A DNA stretch of 64,000 nt, from positions 1-64,000 of the forward strand of contig NZ_WSEN01000003.1 of the NCBI RefSeq assembly GCF_009758255.1. The letters are read 5' to 3'. Source of the DNA: Microbacterium sp. MAH-37. GTDB lineage: Bacteria > Actinomycetota > Actinomycetes > Actinomycetales > Microbacteriaceae. The notes below the pieces were generated by a model. That model was not told the DNA's origin. It saw nothing but the letters and a program-made list of their open reading frames with translations, and ran no database searches. Of the stretch, positions 27,927 through 37,819 are shown piece after piece. The stretch's first letter is position 1. Every line of letters starts with the position of its first letter. The translations under genes and the position numbers were made by a program.

Positions 27927-28682
27927 TCAGTGGGTGAGCAGCTTCGAGAGGAAGTCCTTCGCGCGGTCGCTCTTCGGATTCGTGAAGAACTCCTCCGGCG
28001 TCGCCTCTTCGACGATCGTCCCGTCCGCCATGAAGACGACGCGGTTCGCGGCCTTGCGGGCGAAGCCCATCTCATGGGTGACGACGATCATGGTCATGCC
28101 CTCGTGGGCGAGCTGCACCATGACGTCGAGCACTTCGTTGATCATCTCGGGGTCGAGGGCGCTGGTGGGCTCGTCGAAGAGCATCACCTTGGGCTGCATG
28201 GCGAGGGCGCGCGCAATCGCGACGCGCTGCTGCTGTCCGCCGGAGAGCTGCGCGGGAAGCTTCTGCGCCTGCTGGCCGACGCCGACCCGCTCCAGGAGGA
28301 TCATCGCCTCCTTCTCGGCATCCGCCTTCTTCATGCCACGCACCTTGATCGGGCCGAGCGTGACGTTCTCGAGGATCGTCAGGTGGGCGAACAGGTTGAA
28401 CGACTGGAACACCATGCCGACATCGGCCCGGAGCTTCGCGAGCCCTTTGCCCTCGGCGGGGAGGAGATCGCCGTCGATGCGGATCTCGCCGCTGGTGATG
28501 GTCTCGAGCCTGTTGATCGTGCGGCACAGCGTCGACTTCCCGGAACCCGACGGGCCGATGACGACGACCACCTCGCCCTTGTCGACGGTGAGATTGATGT
28601 CCTTCAGCGCGTGGAAGTCGCCATAGTGCTTCTCGACGTGGTCGACCACGACCAGGGCGTCCGCGCCCTTGCTCTCTGCCAT
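27927..28682 (-). CDS. gluA: Amino-acid ABC transporter ATP-binding protein
   Basis: 251 residues with Walker [11 protein letters not shown]-loop MVFQSFNLF, signature [15 protein letters not shown], Walker [13 protein letters not shown] and the switch histidine VTHEMG. It heads the gluABCD operon. TAGTGT lies 6 nt before the ATG, but GGAGG is also present in that gap, so either leaderless or very short-leader initiation is possible. Confidence 0.95.
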   Translation of the reverse strand: MAESKGADALVVVDHVEKHYGDFHALKDINLTVDKGEVVVVIGPSGSGKSTLCRTINRLETITSGEIRIDGDLLPAEGKGLAKLRADVGMVFQSFNLFAHLTILENVTLGPIKVRGMKKADAEKEAMILLERVGVGQQAQKLPAQLSGGQQQRVAIARALAMQPKVMLFDEPTSALDPEMINEVLDVMVQLAHEGMTMIVVTHEMGFARKAANRVVFMADGTIVEEATPEEFFTNPKSDRAKDFLSKLLTH

Positions 28683-28773
28683 GCCTCCACACTAGAGCGC
28701 ACGCCGGACACCGCGCGAGAGCGAAATACGCTGTTGTGCTTTCGTGACCAGGCGGAAACGAGGCGGAAACCTC

Positions 28774-29574
28774 TCAGGCGCGCTGCGCGAACGCGCTCTC
28801 GTACAGGCAGACGCTGGCCGCGGTGGCGAGGTTGAGCGACTCGGCACGGCCGAAGATCGGCAGCCTCAGGACGCGGTCGGCCAGCCCGAGCGCATCGTCG
28901 TCCAGGCCGCGGGCTTCGTTGCCGAACAGCCATCCGCTGGGCTGCGCGAGCACTCCCTCGGCGCGGGCCGCGAGCAGGTCGTCACCCTTCACATCCGCCG
29001 CGAGGATCTGCAGGCCCGCCGCGTGCGCGCGCTGCACCACGTCGGCGAGGTCGCCGCCCACGGACACCGGCAGGTGGAAGAGAGATCCCGTGGTGGAGCG
29101 CACCACCTTGGGGTTGTACGGGTCGACGGTGCGGCCCGTCAGCACCACGGCATCCGCTCCCGCCGCATCGGCGGCGCGGATGATCGTGCCGAGGTTGCCC
29201 GGGTCGCGCACCTCCTCGCAGATCGCGATCAGGCGCGGGGATGCCGCGAAGATGTCCCTCACCGAGGTCGGAGTCTGCCGGGCGACGGCCACCAGGCCCT
29301 GCGGGGTGACTGTGTCGGCCATCGCGGCGAGCACGCTCTCGGTGACGAACTCGGCCTCGACACCGGCATCCGCCGCCATGTCGCGCAGGTCGGCGTGCTT
29401 CTCCCAGCTGGTCGGGGTGACGAACAGGTCGACGATCGCCTCCGGGCGATACGTCAGCGCCTCGCGCACCGCCTGCGGACCCTCGAGCAGGAACAGACCC
29501 GCCTCGGTGCGCGCGCTGCGCTTGGTGAGCTTGGCGACGGCACGGACACGGGGCGAGCGAGGATTCTCCAGCAC
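28774..29574 (-). CDS. SpoU/TrmH-family rRNA 2'-O-methyltransferase
   Basis: 266 residues. The N-terminal substrate-binding domain (LTKRSARTEAGLFLLEGPQAVREAL) is followed by the SPOUT knot motifs EEVRDPGNLGTIIRAADAAGA, LFGNEARGL and LPIFGRAESLNLATAASVCLYE. It probably methylates a ribose in 23S rRNA, using SAM. It follows rplT, as in many actinobacteria. The GTG start lies 6 nt after TAGACT, so it has its own leaderless-type promoter downstream of the rplT terminator. Confidence 0.92.
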   Translation of the reverse strand: MLENPRSPRVRAVAKLTKRSARTEAGLFLLEGPQAVREALTYRPEAIVDLFVTPTSWEKHADLRDMAADAGVEAEFVTESVLAAMADTVTPQGLVAVARQTPTSVRDIFAASPRLIAICEEVRDPGNLGTIIRAADAAGADAVVLTGRTVDPYNPKVVRSTTGSLFHLPVSVGGDLADVVQRAHAAGLQILAADVKGDDLLAARAEGVLAQPSGWLFGNEARGLDDDALGLADRVLRLPIFGRAESLNLATAASVCLYESAFAQRA

Positions 29575-29608
29575 ACGCCCAGTCTAGGGAACGGCGCGGG
29601 GGAACGCA

Positions 29609-29640
29609 GAAGGGCGCCTCCCGTGCGGGAGACGCCCTTC
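29609..29640 (-). terminator. Terminator of the infC-rpmI-rplT operon
   Basis: GAAGGGCG and CGCCCTTC arms plus inner CTCCC/GGGAG form a stem with one internal mismatch and a GTGC loop. It starts 15 bp after the rplT stop. Confidence 0.85.
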
Positions 29641-29655
29641 GTGGATGCCGGATGA

Positions 29656-30042
29656 TCAGGCAGCGGCCTTCGGAGCGTTGACGTCCGAGGGAAGCGCCTT
29701 CTTCGCGACCTCGACCAGCGTCGCGAACGCACCGGCGTCGGTCACGGCGAGCTCGGCGAGCATACGACGGTCGACCTGCACACCCGCGAGGCCGAGGCCC
29801 TGGATGAAGCGGTTGTAAGTGATGCCGTTCTGGCGGGCAGCGGCGTTGATGCGCTGGATCCAGAGGCGGCGGAAGTCGCCCTTGCGCTTGCGACGGTCGC
29901 GGTACGCGTAGACGAGCGAGTGGGTGACCTGCTCCTTCGCCTTGCGGTAGAGGCGCGAACGCTGGCCGCGGTAACCCGAGGCGCGCTCGAGGATGACGCG
30001 ACGCTTCTTGTGCGCGTTGACTGCGCGCTTGACTCTTGCCAT
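29656..30042 (-). CDS. rplT: 50S ribosomal protein L20
   Basis: 128 residues, starting [15 protein letters not shown], with the rRNA-binding basic N-terminal helix and the globular part [21 protein letters not shown]. It is essential in early 50S assembly and a known translational regulator of this operon in other bacteria. The C-terminus extends about ten residues beyond the E. coli protein. Confidence 0.98.
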   Translation of the reverse strand: MARVKRAVNAHKKRRVILERASGYRGQRSRLYRKAKEQVTHSLVYAYRDRRKRKGDFRRLWIQRINAAARQNGITYNRFIQGLGLAGVQVDRRMLAELAVTDAGAFATLVEVAKKALPSDVNAPKAAA

Positions 30043-30072
30043 TTTCGTGTTCCTATCGTGCGTTCGGGCGCG

Positions 30073-30267
30073 TCAGCGGCCGAGGAGCTTGTTCGCGACC
30101 TTGGTGTCTGCCTTCGACAGCACCTGGTCCTGGTTCAGACGGCGGGTGCGACGGCTCGACTTGTGCTCGAGGTTGTGGCGCATACCTGCCTGCTGCTTCT
30201 TCAGCTTGCCGCTGCCGGTGATCTTGAAGCGCTTCTTAGCACCCGAGTGGGTCTTCTGCTTCGGCAT
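30073..30267 (-). CDS. rpmI: 50S ribosomal protein L35
   Basis: 64 residues, [20 protein letters not shown], with the conserved [14 protein letters not shown] segment. I chose ATG at 30267, which gives the exact family length; upstream in-frame sequence is non-family. It lies between infC (80-bp gap) and rplT (30-bp gap). Confidence 0.98.
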   Translation of the reverse strand: MPKQKTHSGAKKRFKITGSGKLKKQQAGMRHNLEHKSSRRTRRLNQDQVLSKADTKVANKLLGR

Positions 30268-30346
30268 CTTCTCTTCCTTCGTGTGGCACCCGTGCGGATG
30301 CTGGTGGGGTACCCGCCTGCCTACGCGGCGGGAGCTGCGGGGCGGA

Positions 30347-30973
<627 letters not shown>

Positions 30974-31193
30974 GCGGAACTCCTTAGACGTGGGGTTTCG
31001 GCCACCGGTCCGTCGTGCGACGTTCCGGGCGAAATCGGAGTCTCCCCACCCGCCGATGCGTCAGAAGCACCGGCTTGGCACCCTTTCCACCGGAATCCGG
31101 CGGGGTGCAGAACCCGGTAGCCTGGAACGGCAAGCGCGGGTGGGAATGAATCCTCTTTCGTGCCGGAGCATGACGCTCCGGAGCCCGCTGAAG
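30974..31193 (-). promoter_or_regulatory. infC: infC operon leader and promoter region
   Basis: About 220 nt of leader. It contains a perfect hairpin CCGGAGC (31163-31169)/GCTCCGG (31175-31181). The minus strand shows TGGTAGACT near 31188-31196, which resembles an extended -10; no good -35 is seen. The length would allow leader-based control, which is known for infC operons elsewhere, but I see no recognisable regulatory RNA class. Confidence 0.45.
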
Positions 31194-31214
31194 TCTACCA
31201 GAAGGCACCCCGAA

Positions 31215-31619
31215 GTGACGATTCCTGACCAGGACCAGCCGCAGCACCACCACGACGACGAGCGCCACGAGCGCTGGGCGCAGCAGGAGGAGGCGGCGAA
31301 CGCCGCCACGCGCGACATCGCGGACGTCCCCGCAGTGGAGGTCATCACCACGACCTCGGTGCACCTGATGAGCGCGGCGGCCGTGAAGCTCGGCCTCGCC
31401 GACGACCCCGACTCGCAGCTCGACCTCGACGAGGCACGCAAGCTCATCAACGCCCTCGCGGGCCTCATCACCGCCGGCGCCCCCGAGATCAGCGACGCGC
31501 ACGCACGCCCCCTGCGAGACGGACTCCGCTCGCTGCAGCTCGCCTTCCGCGAGGCCTCCGCCGTCCCCGACCCGGTGGGCAAGGGTCCGGGCGAGAAGTG
31601 GACCGGGCCGGTCAGCTGA
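31215..31619 (+). CDS. DUF1844 family protein
   Basis: 134 residues. After a hydrophilic, His-rich N-terminus (residues 5-25), the family core is VHLMSAAAVKLGLADDPDSQLDLDEARKLINALAGLI. The function is unknown, and the family is small and soluble. I chose GTG at 31215, with AGAAGG about 10 nt upstream. It is divergent from infC, an arrangement common in actinobacteria. Its 3' end overlaps the convergent DUF3626 gene by 8 bp. Confidence 0.8.
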   Translation: MTIPDQDQPQHHHDDERHERWAQQEEAANAATRDIADVPAVEVITTTSVHLMSAAAVKLGLADDPDSQLDLDEARKLINALAGLITAGAPEISDAHARPLRDGLRSLQLAFREASAVPDPVGKGPGEKWTGPVS

Positions 31620-32370
31620 CCGGAATCCCGACGCGGCCGTAGCGGGCGAGCAGATGCCAGACGCGCTTGAGCGTCTGCGGGTCGTGACGACCAGACCGCA
31701 CCGCCGCACCGACGACCTCCGGGGTCAGCTCCACCCCCAGTTCTCGAGCCAGCCGCAGAGGCTCGGGACCGCGATACTCCTCGTCGAGGTCTTCGGTGCG
31801 CACCAGGAACCCGGGATGGAACTCGACGGCGCAGCCCAGGTGCTCGGCCGCATCCTGCACCGCGGTTCCACGGAAGCACGGGTCGAGCACGACCGCCTCG
31901 ACATCGACCGCGAAGCGGATGCCGCCGTGCACATGCGCCTCGACGTACCTGTCGAGCAGATCGAGGTCGTCCGCCCGCATCCGCGCGACGAGCGCATCCG
32001 CGCCGTCCTCCTCGACGACACCGTCCGGCTCGAAGACGGAGTCCGGGTAGCAGAAGGTGGTCCGCGCGGTGACCTCCGGACGCAGCCGCAGATGAGCGGA
32101 TCCGAACCGCGTCGCGGGGCCGTAGGCGTCCTCTCCGACGACCGCCCCGTACACCGGGCGCTCCTCGGCCGGGCGGCCGTCGTATCGACCGGCGAACAGA
32201 CGACTCTCCCACCGCCAACGGTCTCCTCCCGGATGCGCCGTCAGGCCTCCGTTGGAGGTGGCGGTCTCGAACTGGGAGCGGTACCTTCCCGCCTCGGCCA
32301 TCGCCTCGATCACTGATCCGCCCTGGAAGGGCCAGTTCGGGTGGAAATGGAGCGCGACGGTCGTGGGCAT
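31612..32370 (-). CDS. DUF3626-like protein
   Basis: 252 residues of unknown function. The recognisable pattern is ALHFHPNW at the N-terminus, YRSQFETATSNGGL near residues 30-43, RPVYGAV and RFGSAHLRLRPEVTARTTF near residues 88-106. I believe this is DUF3626, from motif memory. The YR...F.T.SNGG stretch faintly recalls ADP-ribosyltransferase folds, but I cannot support that claim. ATG lies 6 nt after TAGAGT, a leaderless arrangement. Confidence 0.6.
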   Translation of the reverse strand: MPTTVALHFHPNWPFQGGSVIEAMAEAGRYRSQFETATSNGGLTAHPGGDRWRWESRLFAGRYDGRPAEERPVYGAVVGEDAYGPATRFGSAHLRLRPEVTARTTFCYPDSVFEPDGVVEEDGADALVARMRADDLDLLDRYVEAHVHGGIRFAVDVEAVVLDPCFRGTAVQDAAEHLGCAVEFHPGFLVRTEDLDEEYRGPEPLRLARELGVELTPEVVGAAVRSGRHDPQTLKRVWHLLARYGRVGIPVS

Positions 32371-32412
32371 CCCTCGACTCTAGGTGAGCGCCGCCCGACG
32401 CCCGGCCGTGTT

Positions 32413-33207
32413 TCAGGCCGCGCGAGTGAGCTTCACACTCAGCGAGTCGACGAGCACCGCGATGCGGTCGTCGGCGGCCCAGCGCTGCGCGAGACGGGCG
32501 AGCACGGCGTCGAGGGTCTGCTGATCCAGCCCGTCGGCGAGCTCCAGGGTCACGATCAGTTCAGGGCCGCGCATCCTGGCATCCGGGTCGCCGGACGAGA
32601 CGTGCACGTCGATGACGGCGAGCTCGTGCGCGACGCTCGCCTGCAGCGCGGTGAACACCTCCGGAGAGAGGAAGCTCGGCTCCCAGCGCTGGTCCTGTGC
32701 GACCGCCCAGACGGCAGGTCGGCGGAACACGAACTCCGTGTCGGATGCCGGGTCCAGGACGATGAGGTCGGTCTCCTCGCTCGAAGCCGAAAGCGCCACG
32801 CGCACGGCCTCGACCGGGATCGGCCGCGCGGTGGCATCCCACCGCGACATCGTCTGCACGGAGGAGAACACCGGCTGCACGCGTCGCCCATCGGGCGCGG
32901 CGACGGTGACGATCGAGAGCTCCTGGGTCTTGTCGACCTTCAGGCCCGTGGGGCCCACGCCCTCGTCGCCCTTCTCCGCGACCAGCGGCACCAGCACTCG
33001 CGCGGACCGGAACGCGTCCACGACTTCGACCTGGGAGCCGTCGCCCGATCGGAAGCGGAGCAGGGCGTCCAGCAGTGCGGGGTCGGCGGAGCCGTCGTCG
33101 GAGGCGTGCTGGTTCGACTCGAAGCTGCGCCCCTCCCAGGGAACCCCGGCCGAGTCGGCGCTGTTGCCGTGGCCGTGGGGTTCGGCGTCGTCAGTCGCCG
33201 GCGACAT
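32413..33207 (-). CDS. SseB family protein
   Basis: 264 residues. An acidic, low-complexity N-terminus (about 40 residues) precedes the SseB domain (LVPLVAE, then [14 protein letters not shown] and the [12 protein letters not shown] block). The second half is a helical domain ending [18 protein letters not shown]. Family function is unknown; it is widespread next to priA and infC in actinobacteria. Its ATG at 33207 lies inside the end of priA (17-bp overlap), so it is probably co-translated. Confidence 0.85.
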   Translation of the reverse strand: MSPATDDAEPHGHGNSADSAGVPWEGRSFESNQHASDDGSADPALLDALLRFRSGDGSQVEVVDAFRSARVLVPLVAEKGDEGVGPTGLKVDKTQELSIVTVAAPDGRRVQPVFSSVQTMSRWDATARPIPVEAVRVALSASSEETDLIVLDPASDTEFVFRRPAVWAVAQDQRWEPSFLSPEVFTALQASVAHELAVIDVHVSSGDPDARMRGPELIVTLELADGLDQQTLDAVLARLAQRWAADDRIAVLVDSLSVKLTRAA

Positions 33208-33937
33208 CCAGCGCCTCGGCCAGAGTGAACGCGCCCGCGTACAGCGCCTTGCCCACGATCGCGCCCTCGACGCCCAGCGGCACCAGCTCGCGCAGCGCGG
33301 CGATGTCGTCGAGGCTGGAGATACCGCCCGAGGCCACGACGGGCTTCGGCGTGCGCTGGGTCATCTCACGCAGCAGGTCGAGGTTCGGGCCGCGCAGCGT
33401 GCCGTCCTTGGTGACGTCCGTGACGACGTAGCGGCTGCAGCCGGCATCCTCGAGGCGGTCCAGGACCTCCCAGAGGTCGCCGCCCTCCTTCGTCCAGCCA
33501 CGTGCCGCGAGGGTCGTGCCGCGCACGTCGAGTCCGACCGCGACGGCCTCGCCGTAGCGGGCGATGACGTCGGCGGCCCACTCCGGGTTCTCCAGCGCGG
33601 CGGTGCCGAGGTTGATGCGGGAGGCGCCGGACTCCAGAGCGGCCTCGAGGCTCGCGTCGTCACGGATGCCGCCGGAGAGCTCGACGCTCACGCCGCGGTA
33701 CTGCTTGATGACCTTGCGCAGGATGCCGGCGTTGCTGCCGCGCCCGAACGCCGCGTCCAGATCCACGAGGTGGATCCACTGGGCACCCTGGTCGACCCAC
33801 TCCCCTGCTGCGTCGACGGGATCGCCGTAGCTGGTCTCGGTGCCGGCCTCGCCCTGGGTGAGGCGCACGGCCTTGCCGCCGGCGACGTCGACCGCGGGCA
33901 GCAGGATGAGAGAGGGGGTTGACGCGAAGTCGTTCAT
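33191..33937 (-). CDS. priA: Phosphoribosyl isomerase A (HisA, probably dual HisA/TrpF)
   Basis: 248 residues, a (beta-alpha)8 barrel isomerising ProFAR in histidine synthesis. [18 protein letters not shown] carries the catalytic Asp, and [15 protein letters not shown] the second; both phosphate sites (SGGIRDD and SGGISSLDD) are clear. The actinobacterial PriA subtype also isomerises PRA for tryptophan; no trpF is in this window. The ATG at 33937 has AAGGA close upstream. A 121-bp gap to hisH includes a TACGCT -10-like element and a small perfect hairpin (33963-33979), so it may have its own promoter. Confidence 0.95.
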   Translation of the reverse strand: MNDFASTPSLILLPAVDVAGGKAVRLTQGEAGTETSYGDPVDAAGEWVDQGAQWIHLVDLDAAFGRGSNAGILRKVIKQYRGVSVELSGGIRDDASLEAALESGASRINLGTAALENPEWAADVIARYGEAVAVGLDVRGTTLAARGWTKEGGDLWEVLDRLEDAGCSRYVVTDVTKDGTLRGPNLDLLREMTQRTPKPVVASGGISSLDDIAALRELVPLGVEGAIVGKALYAGAFTLAEALDVAGD

Positions 33938-34058
33938 GTCGTCCTTGTTCGGGAAGATCGGATGCCCGGTCCCCGGGCACGAGAGAAAAGCGTAGCCCGG
34001 GCGCGGCGGCGTCTCAAATGCCGTGACGCTCCCGGTCGAACCCGCCCCGGCATCCGCC

Positions 34059-34694
34059 TCAGAGCGATGACACCCAGTTGCGCAGGAGCCGGATGCCGGC
34101 GTCGCCGGACTTCTCGGGATGGAACTGCGTCGCGGTGAGTGGACCGTTCTCGACAGCCGCGAGGAAGCGCTCGCCGTACGTGGCGTAGGTGACCGCCGGC
34201 TGCGGGAACGGCGCCTGGACGTCGAGCTCCCACTGCTTCGCGGCGAAGGAGTGAACGAAGTAGAACCGCTCGCGCTCGATGCCCCGGAACAGCACGGTTC
34301 CCTCGCCCGGTTCGACGGTGTTCCAGCCCATGTGCGGCAGCACGAGTGAGTCGAGTTCGGTGACGGTGCCCGGCCACTCGCCGAGTCCCTCGGCATCCTG
34401 TCCGCGCTCGACGCCGCGCTCGAACATGACCTGCATGCCGACGCACACCCCGAGCACCGGCCGCCCGCCGGCGAGGCGTCGTTCGATGATCTCGTCGCCG
34501 CCGTGCGAGCGGAGCGCCTGCGCGACGGCGGCGAAAGCGCCCACCCCGGGCACGAACAGCCCGTCGGCCTCGAGCGCCTTCGAGCGGTCTCCGGTCAGCT
34601 CGACCTCGGCGCCGGCCGCCGCCAGCGCCTTGACAGCGGAGTGCACATTGCCTGATCCGTAGTCGTAGACGGTGACGCGAGGGGTACCACTCAC
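34059..34694 (-). CDS. hisH: Imidazole glycerol phosphate synthase, glutaminase subunit
   Basis: 211 residues of the class I glutamine amidotransferase family: [10 protein letters not shown], oxyanion region PGVGAF, the nucleophile in GVCVGMQ, and HPEKS for the His/Glu pair. It feeds ammonia to HisF, which is not in this window. It overlaps hisB by 4 bp (ATGA). Confidence 0.97.
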   Translation of the reverse strand: MSGTPRVTVYDYGSGNVHSAVKALAAAGAEVELTGDRSKALEADGLFVPGVGAFAAVAQALRSHGGDEIIERRLAGGRPVLGVCVGMQVMFERGVERGQDAEGLGEWPGTVTELDSLVLPHMGWNTVEPGEGTVLFRGIERERFYFVHSFAAKQWELDVQAPFPQPAVTYATYGERFLAAVENGPLTATQFHPEKSGDAGIRLLRNWVSSL

Positions 34695-35293
34695 AGCGCG
34701 CCCTTCGTGGACGGGATGCCCACGACCAGCGGGTCGAGGGCCTTGGCCTGACGGAACGCGCGCGCGAAGGCCTTGAACTCCGCCTCGGCGATGTGATGGG
34801 GGTCGCGCCCGCCGAGCACGCGCACGTGCACGGTCAGCCCGGCGTGATACGTGATCGCCTCGAACGCGTGCCGCACCAGGGATCCCGTGAAGTGGCCGCC
34901 GATGAGATGGAACTCGAAGCCCGCGGGCTCGCCTTCATGCACGAGGTACGGACGTCCGGAGATGTCGACGACGGCCTGCGCGAGCGCCTCGTCGAGCGGG
35001 ACCAGTGCGTCGCCGTAGCGCGAGATGCCGGCCTTGTCACCCAGCGCCTCGCGGATCGCATCACCCAGCACGATCGACACGTCCTCCACGGTGTGGTGCG
35101 CGTCGATGTGCGTGTCGCCGGAGGCCCGCACGGTGAGGTCGGTGAGCGAGTGCTTCGCGAACGCCGTGAGCAGGTGGTCGAAGAACGGCACGGACGTGTC
35201 GATGCTGCTGCGACCGGTGCCGTCGAGGTTCACCTCGAGCTCGACGGTGGACTCGGACGTGCTGCGGGTGCGGCTGGCGGTGCGGTCGCTCAT
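34691..35293 (-). CDS. hisB: Imidazoleglycerol-phosphate dehydratase
   Basis: 200 residues, a manganese enzyme. The repeated His motifs are visible: [23 protein letters not shown] and [16 protein letters not shown]. The monofunctional form (no HisB-N phosphatase) is usual in actinobacteria. ATG at 35293 overlaps the hisC stop (ATGA). Confidence 0.97.
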   Translation of the reverse strand: MSDRTASRTRSTSESTVELEVNLDGTGRSSIDTSVPFFDHLLTAFAKHSLTDLTVRASGDTHIDAHHTVEDVSIVLGDAIREALGDKAGISRYGDALVPLDEALAQAVVDISGRPYLVHEGEPAGFEFHLIGGHFTGSLVRHAFEAITYHAGLTVHVRVLGGRDPHHIAEAEFKAFARAFRQAKALDPLVVGIPSTKGAL

Positions 35294-36372
35294 GCTGCCG
35301 ATCCTACCGAGGCCATGGCGTCCAGGAACGCCGAGGTCTCCGCCTCCGTGCCCGCACTCACGCGGAGGTGGCCAGGGATCCCGACATCGCGGATCAGCAC
35401 CCCGCGATCGTAGAGGGCCTGCCAGGTGGCGCGCCGGTCCTCGACGCCGCCGAACAGCACGAAGTTCGACCACGACTCGTGCGGCAGGTAGCCGAGCTCG
35501 GTGAGGCCGGCGGTGATGCGGTCGCGCTGCACGACGATCTCGTCGACCATGCGCAGCATCGTCGACGAGTTCCGCAGCGCGGCGGTCGCCGCCGCCTGGG
35601 TCAGAGCGCTCAGGTGGTACGGCAGCCGCACCAGACGCAGCGCATCGATGAACACCGGGTCGGCCGCGAGATAGCCGACGCGGGCGCCGGCGAAGGCGAA
35701 CGCCTTGCTCATGGTGCGCGAGACGGCGAGACGCGGACGTCCCTCGAGCAGTGTGAGCGCAGACGGCGCTCCCTTGGGCGCGAACTCGTGATAGGCCTCA
35801 TCGACGATCACGACGCCGCGTGCGACGTCGTAGACCGCCTCGACCACGTCCAGCCCGAGCGGGGTGCCGGTCGGGTTGTTCGGCGCGCACAGGAAGACGA
35901 CATCCGGGTCCGCCGCGGCGACCTGCGCCGCAGCATCCTCTGAGGTGATCCGATAGTCGTCACCGCGGGTGCCCACGATCCATCGTGCGCCGGTGCCCTG
36001 CGAGAGCAGCGGGTACATCGAGTAGGTCGGCGCGAAGCCGAAGGCCGTGCGTCCGGGACCGGCGAAGGCCTGCAGGATGTGCTGCAGCACCTCGTTCGAC
36101 CCGTTCCCCGCCCAGATCTGCTCCGGGCGCAGCCCGTGGCCGAGGTAGGCTGCGAACCCCTCCCGCAGGCGGGTGAACTCGCGGTCCGGGTAACGGTTCA
36201 CGTCACGCAGCGCCGCGGCGATGTCCTCCAGGATCTGGGCGGCGACGTCGTCGGGAACCGGATGCGTGTTCTCATTGACGTTCAGCGCGACCGGCAGCGG
36301 CGCCTGAGGCGCGCCGTACGGTGTGAGTCCGCGCAGGTCATCGCGGAGGGGCAGCTCGTCGAGTGAGGTCAC
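35290..36372 (-). CDS. hisC: Histidinol-phosphate aminotransferase
   Basis: 360 residues, a fold type I PLP enzyme: [10 protein letters not shown] at the N-terminus, [20 protein letters not shown], the PLP-lysine [17 protein letters not shown] and the C-terminal [11 protein letters not shown] chose GTG at 36372. TACGAT lies exactly 6 nt upstream and no Shine-Dalgarno is present, indicating a leaderless start for the hisC-B-H unit. hisD is absent from its usual place upstream. Confidence 0.95.
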   Translation of the reverse strand: MTSLDELPLRDDLRGLTPYGAPQAPLPVALNVNENTHPVPDDVAAQILEDIAAALRDVNRYPDREFTRLREGFAAYLGHGLRPEQIWAGNGSNEVLQHILQAFAGPGRTAFGFAPTYSMYPLLSQGTGARWIVGTRGDDYRITSEDAAAQVAAADPDVVFLCAPNNPTGTPLGLDVVEAVYDVARGVVIVDEAYHEFAPKGAPSALTLLEGRPRLAVSRTMSKAFAFAGARVGYLAADPVFIDALRLVRLPYHLSALTQAAATAALRNSSTMLRMVDEIVVQRDRITAGLTELGYLPHESWSNFVLFGGVEDRRATWQALYDRGVLIRDVGIPGHLRVSAGTEAETSAFLDAMASVGSAA

Positions 36373-36403
36373 CTGACAATCGTAGGGCGATCGTCTGTGC
36401 CGC

Positions 36404-36760
36404 TCAGTCCGTATAACGCTGCGGGACGGCCAGCTCCTGGCCCACCTGCAGCACACCGCCGTGCAGGTTGTTCAGGCCGCTGATCTCGTCGATCACGTCG
36501 CGCGGGTCGGCACCGGGAGCGACCTCGCCGGCGATCGACCACAGGGTGTCACCCGGCATCACCATGACAGTGTCGAAGTCCACCGGAGCCGCGTGCTCAC
36601 CCGAGGCGAGCGCCGACCCGCCGGCGACGCCCGCGTAGGCGATGCCGAGCGCGATCGGAGCGGCGACGAGCGCGCTGAGCACCCGGCGACCGCGCCGCGT
36701 CATCCGCAGTCGCGTGTGCGTGCCGACGATCCGGGTGGGGGCGATGCCGATGGTGCTCAT
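36404..36760 (-). CDS. LysM-domain membrane protein next to lexA (YneA-like division suppressor?)
   Basis: 118 residues. One membrane segment (RRVLSALVAAPIALGIAYAG, around residues 25-45) is followed by a single LysM peptidoglycan-binding domain (VMVMPGDTLWSIAGEVAP ... LNNLHGGVLQVGQELAVP). Size, topology and divergence from lexA match the YneA group of SOS-induced cell-division inhibitors (Bacillus YneA). The sequence similarity alone is only LysM. A GAGGAG site lies 6 nt before the ATG. Upstream are a -35 TTGACA, a -10 GATAAC and palindromes that fit LexA control. Confidence 0.75.
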   Translation of the reverse strand: MSTIGIAPTRIVGTHTRLRMTRRGRRVLSALVAAPIALGIAYAGVAGGSALASGEHAAPVDFDTVMVMPGDTLWSIAGEVAPGADPRDVIDEISGLNNLHGGVLQVGQELAVPQRYTD

Positions 36761-36784
36761 GTCGTGCTCCTCGTCAGTGGAATC

Positions 36785-36829
36785 AGCTTTCGCATCCGCC
36801 GCTCGGCCGGGAACGGCGGATGCGAAGCT
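36785..36829 (-). other. Long hairpin at the 5' end of the LysM gene leader
   Basis: AGCTTTCGCATCCGCCG (36785-36801) pairs with CGGCGGATGCGAAGCT (36814-36829) with one bulged T. From the predicted -10 (36840-36845) the mRNA would start within a few bases of this stem, so the transcript would begin with it. A role in message stability or translation timing is possible. Confidence 0.65.
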
Positions 36830-36835
36830 GTGTTC

Positions 36836-36867
36836 CGAAGTTATCTTCGATATCGAATACTTGTCAA
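36836..36867 (-). promoter_or_regulatory. SOS-type promoter/operator of the LysM gene
   Basis: On the minus strand TTGACA (36862-36867) and GATAAC (36840-36845) are 16 bp apart. The spacer holds the perfect palindrome TTCGATATCGAA (36846-36857). Overlapping the -10 is CGAAG-TTAT-CTTCG (36836-36849), which has the geometry of the Gram-positive LexA box CGAAC-N4-GTTCG with a changed fifth base. Either would place LexA over the promoter. Confidence 0.6.
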
Positions 36868-37034
36868 GCGTTCTTCGAAATCCGGACCACTGAGTTCACC
36901 GACACGCTCGAACAGATCTTCCGATTCCGGCGACTTCTCGGATACGGTTTCGATAACGACACCCCACCACGGACCACCGACATTCGAATCGGCACGCAGC
37001 GGAGCACGGTGGGCAGGCGCACGAAGGAGCACCG

Positions 37035-37721
37035 ATGAGCGACATCGCAGGCAACGCATCCGAGATGCCGCGCACCCGCCGCCGCAAGAGCCTGAGCGCG
37101 AAGCAGATGGCGATCCTCGAGGTGATCCAGACGTCCATCGCGACCTACGGCTATCCGCCGAGCATGCGCGAGATCGGCGACGCCGTCGGATTGAAGTCCC
37201 TCTCCAGCGTCACGCATCAGCTCGGTCAGCTCGAGCTGAGCGGCTACCTGCGCCGCGACCCGGGCAAGACCCGTGCCATGGAGGTGCTGATCGACCTGCC
37301 GGGCACGAGCACCGAGAACCCGGCCGACACTGCTCCCCCGGTCGGCGACGCCGCGCTGGTCCCCCTGGTGGGCCAGATCGCCGCCGGCGTGCCCATCACC
37401 GCCGAGCAGCAGGTCGAGGAGATCTTCCCGCTGCCCCGCCAGCTGGTGGGCAAGGGCGAGCTGTTCATGCTGAAGGTCAACGGCGAGTCGATGATCGACG
37501 CCGCCATCTGCGACGGCGACTGGGTGGTCGTGCGCTCTCAGCACACCGCCGAGAACGGCGAGATCGTCGCGGCGATGCTCGACGGCGAGGCCACCGTGAA
37601 GACCTTCCGGCAGCGCGACGGCCACACCTGGCTGCTGCCCCGCAACTCGTCCTTCGAACCGATCCTCGGCGACGACGCCGTCGTGCTCGGCAAGGTCGTC
37701 GCAGTGCTCCGCGCGGTCTGA
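37035..37721 (+). CDS. lexA: LexA SOS repressor
   Basis: 228 residues. The N-terminal winged helix ([33 protein letters not shown]) binds SOS boxes. The self-cleavage site is the Ala117-Gly118 bond in GQIAAGVP, with the catalytic pair Ser152 (NGESM) and Lys189 (ATVKTF). GAAGGAG is a good ribosome-binding site. Candidate operator palindromes lie in the shared 274-bp region upstream, including CGAACAGATCTTCCG near 36908, a poor match that may serve autoregulation. Confidence 0.97.
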   Translation: MSDIAGNASEMPRTRRRKSLSAKQMAILEVIQTSIATYGYPPSMREIGDAVGLKSLSSVTHQLGQLELSGYLRRDPGKTRAMEVLIDLPGTSTENPADTAPPVGDAALVPLVGQIAAGVPITAEQQVEEIFPLPRQLVGKGELFMLKVNGESMIDAAICDGDWVVVRSQHTAENGEIVAAMLDGEATVKTFRQRDGHTWLLPRNSSFEPILGDDAVVLGKVVAVLRAV

Positions 37722-37747
37722 GTTCCGCTCGCGCGACAGGATGCCGC

Positions 37748-37794
37748 TCGCGCTGCGCACATACGCGCCGCACGAGCAAAAGCTCGCAGCGCGA
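37748..37794 (+). terminator. Hairpin downstream of lexA
   Basis: TCGCGCTGCG (37748-37757) pairs with CGCAGCGCGA (37785-37794). An inner alternative CGAGC-AAAA-GCTCG (37773-37786) competes with it. It probably ends lexA transcripts. Confidence 0.45.
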
Positions 37795-37819
37795 ACAGCA
37801 ACGTGTCTACGCTCGAGTC

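Noticed and set aside
31612..32370. ADP-ribosyltransferase toxin assignment for the DUF3626-like protein
   Set aside because: The resemblance is limited to a short YR...SNGG stretch; no catalytic Glu motif can be placed and no immunity gene is adjacent.
36461..37819. 450-codon N-terminal extension of the S9 peptidase
   Set aside because: It overlaps lexA in a different frame and the lexA-LysM promoter region; the peptidase has a proper start at 37820 with a -10 element 6 nt upstream.
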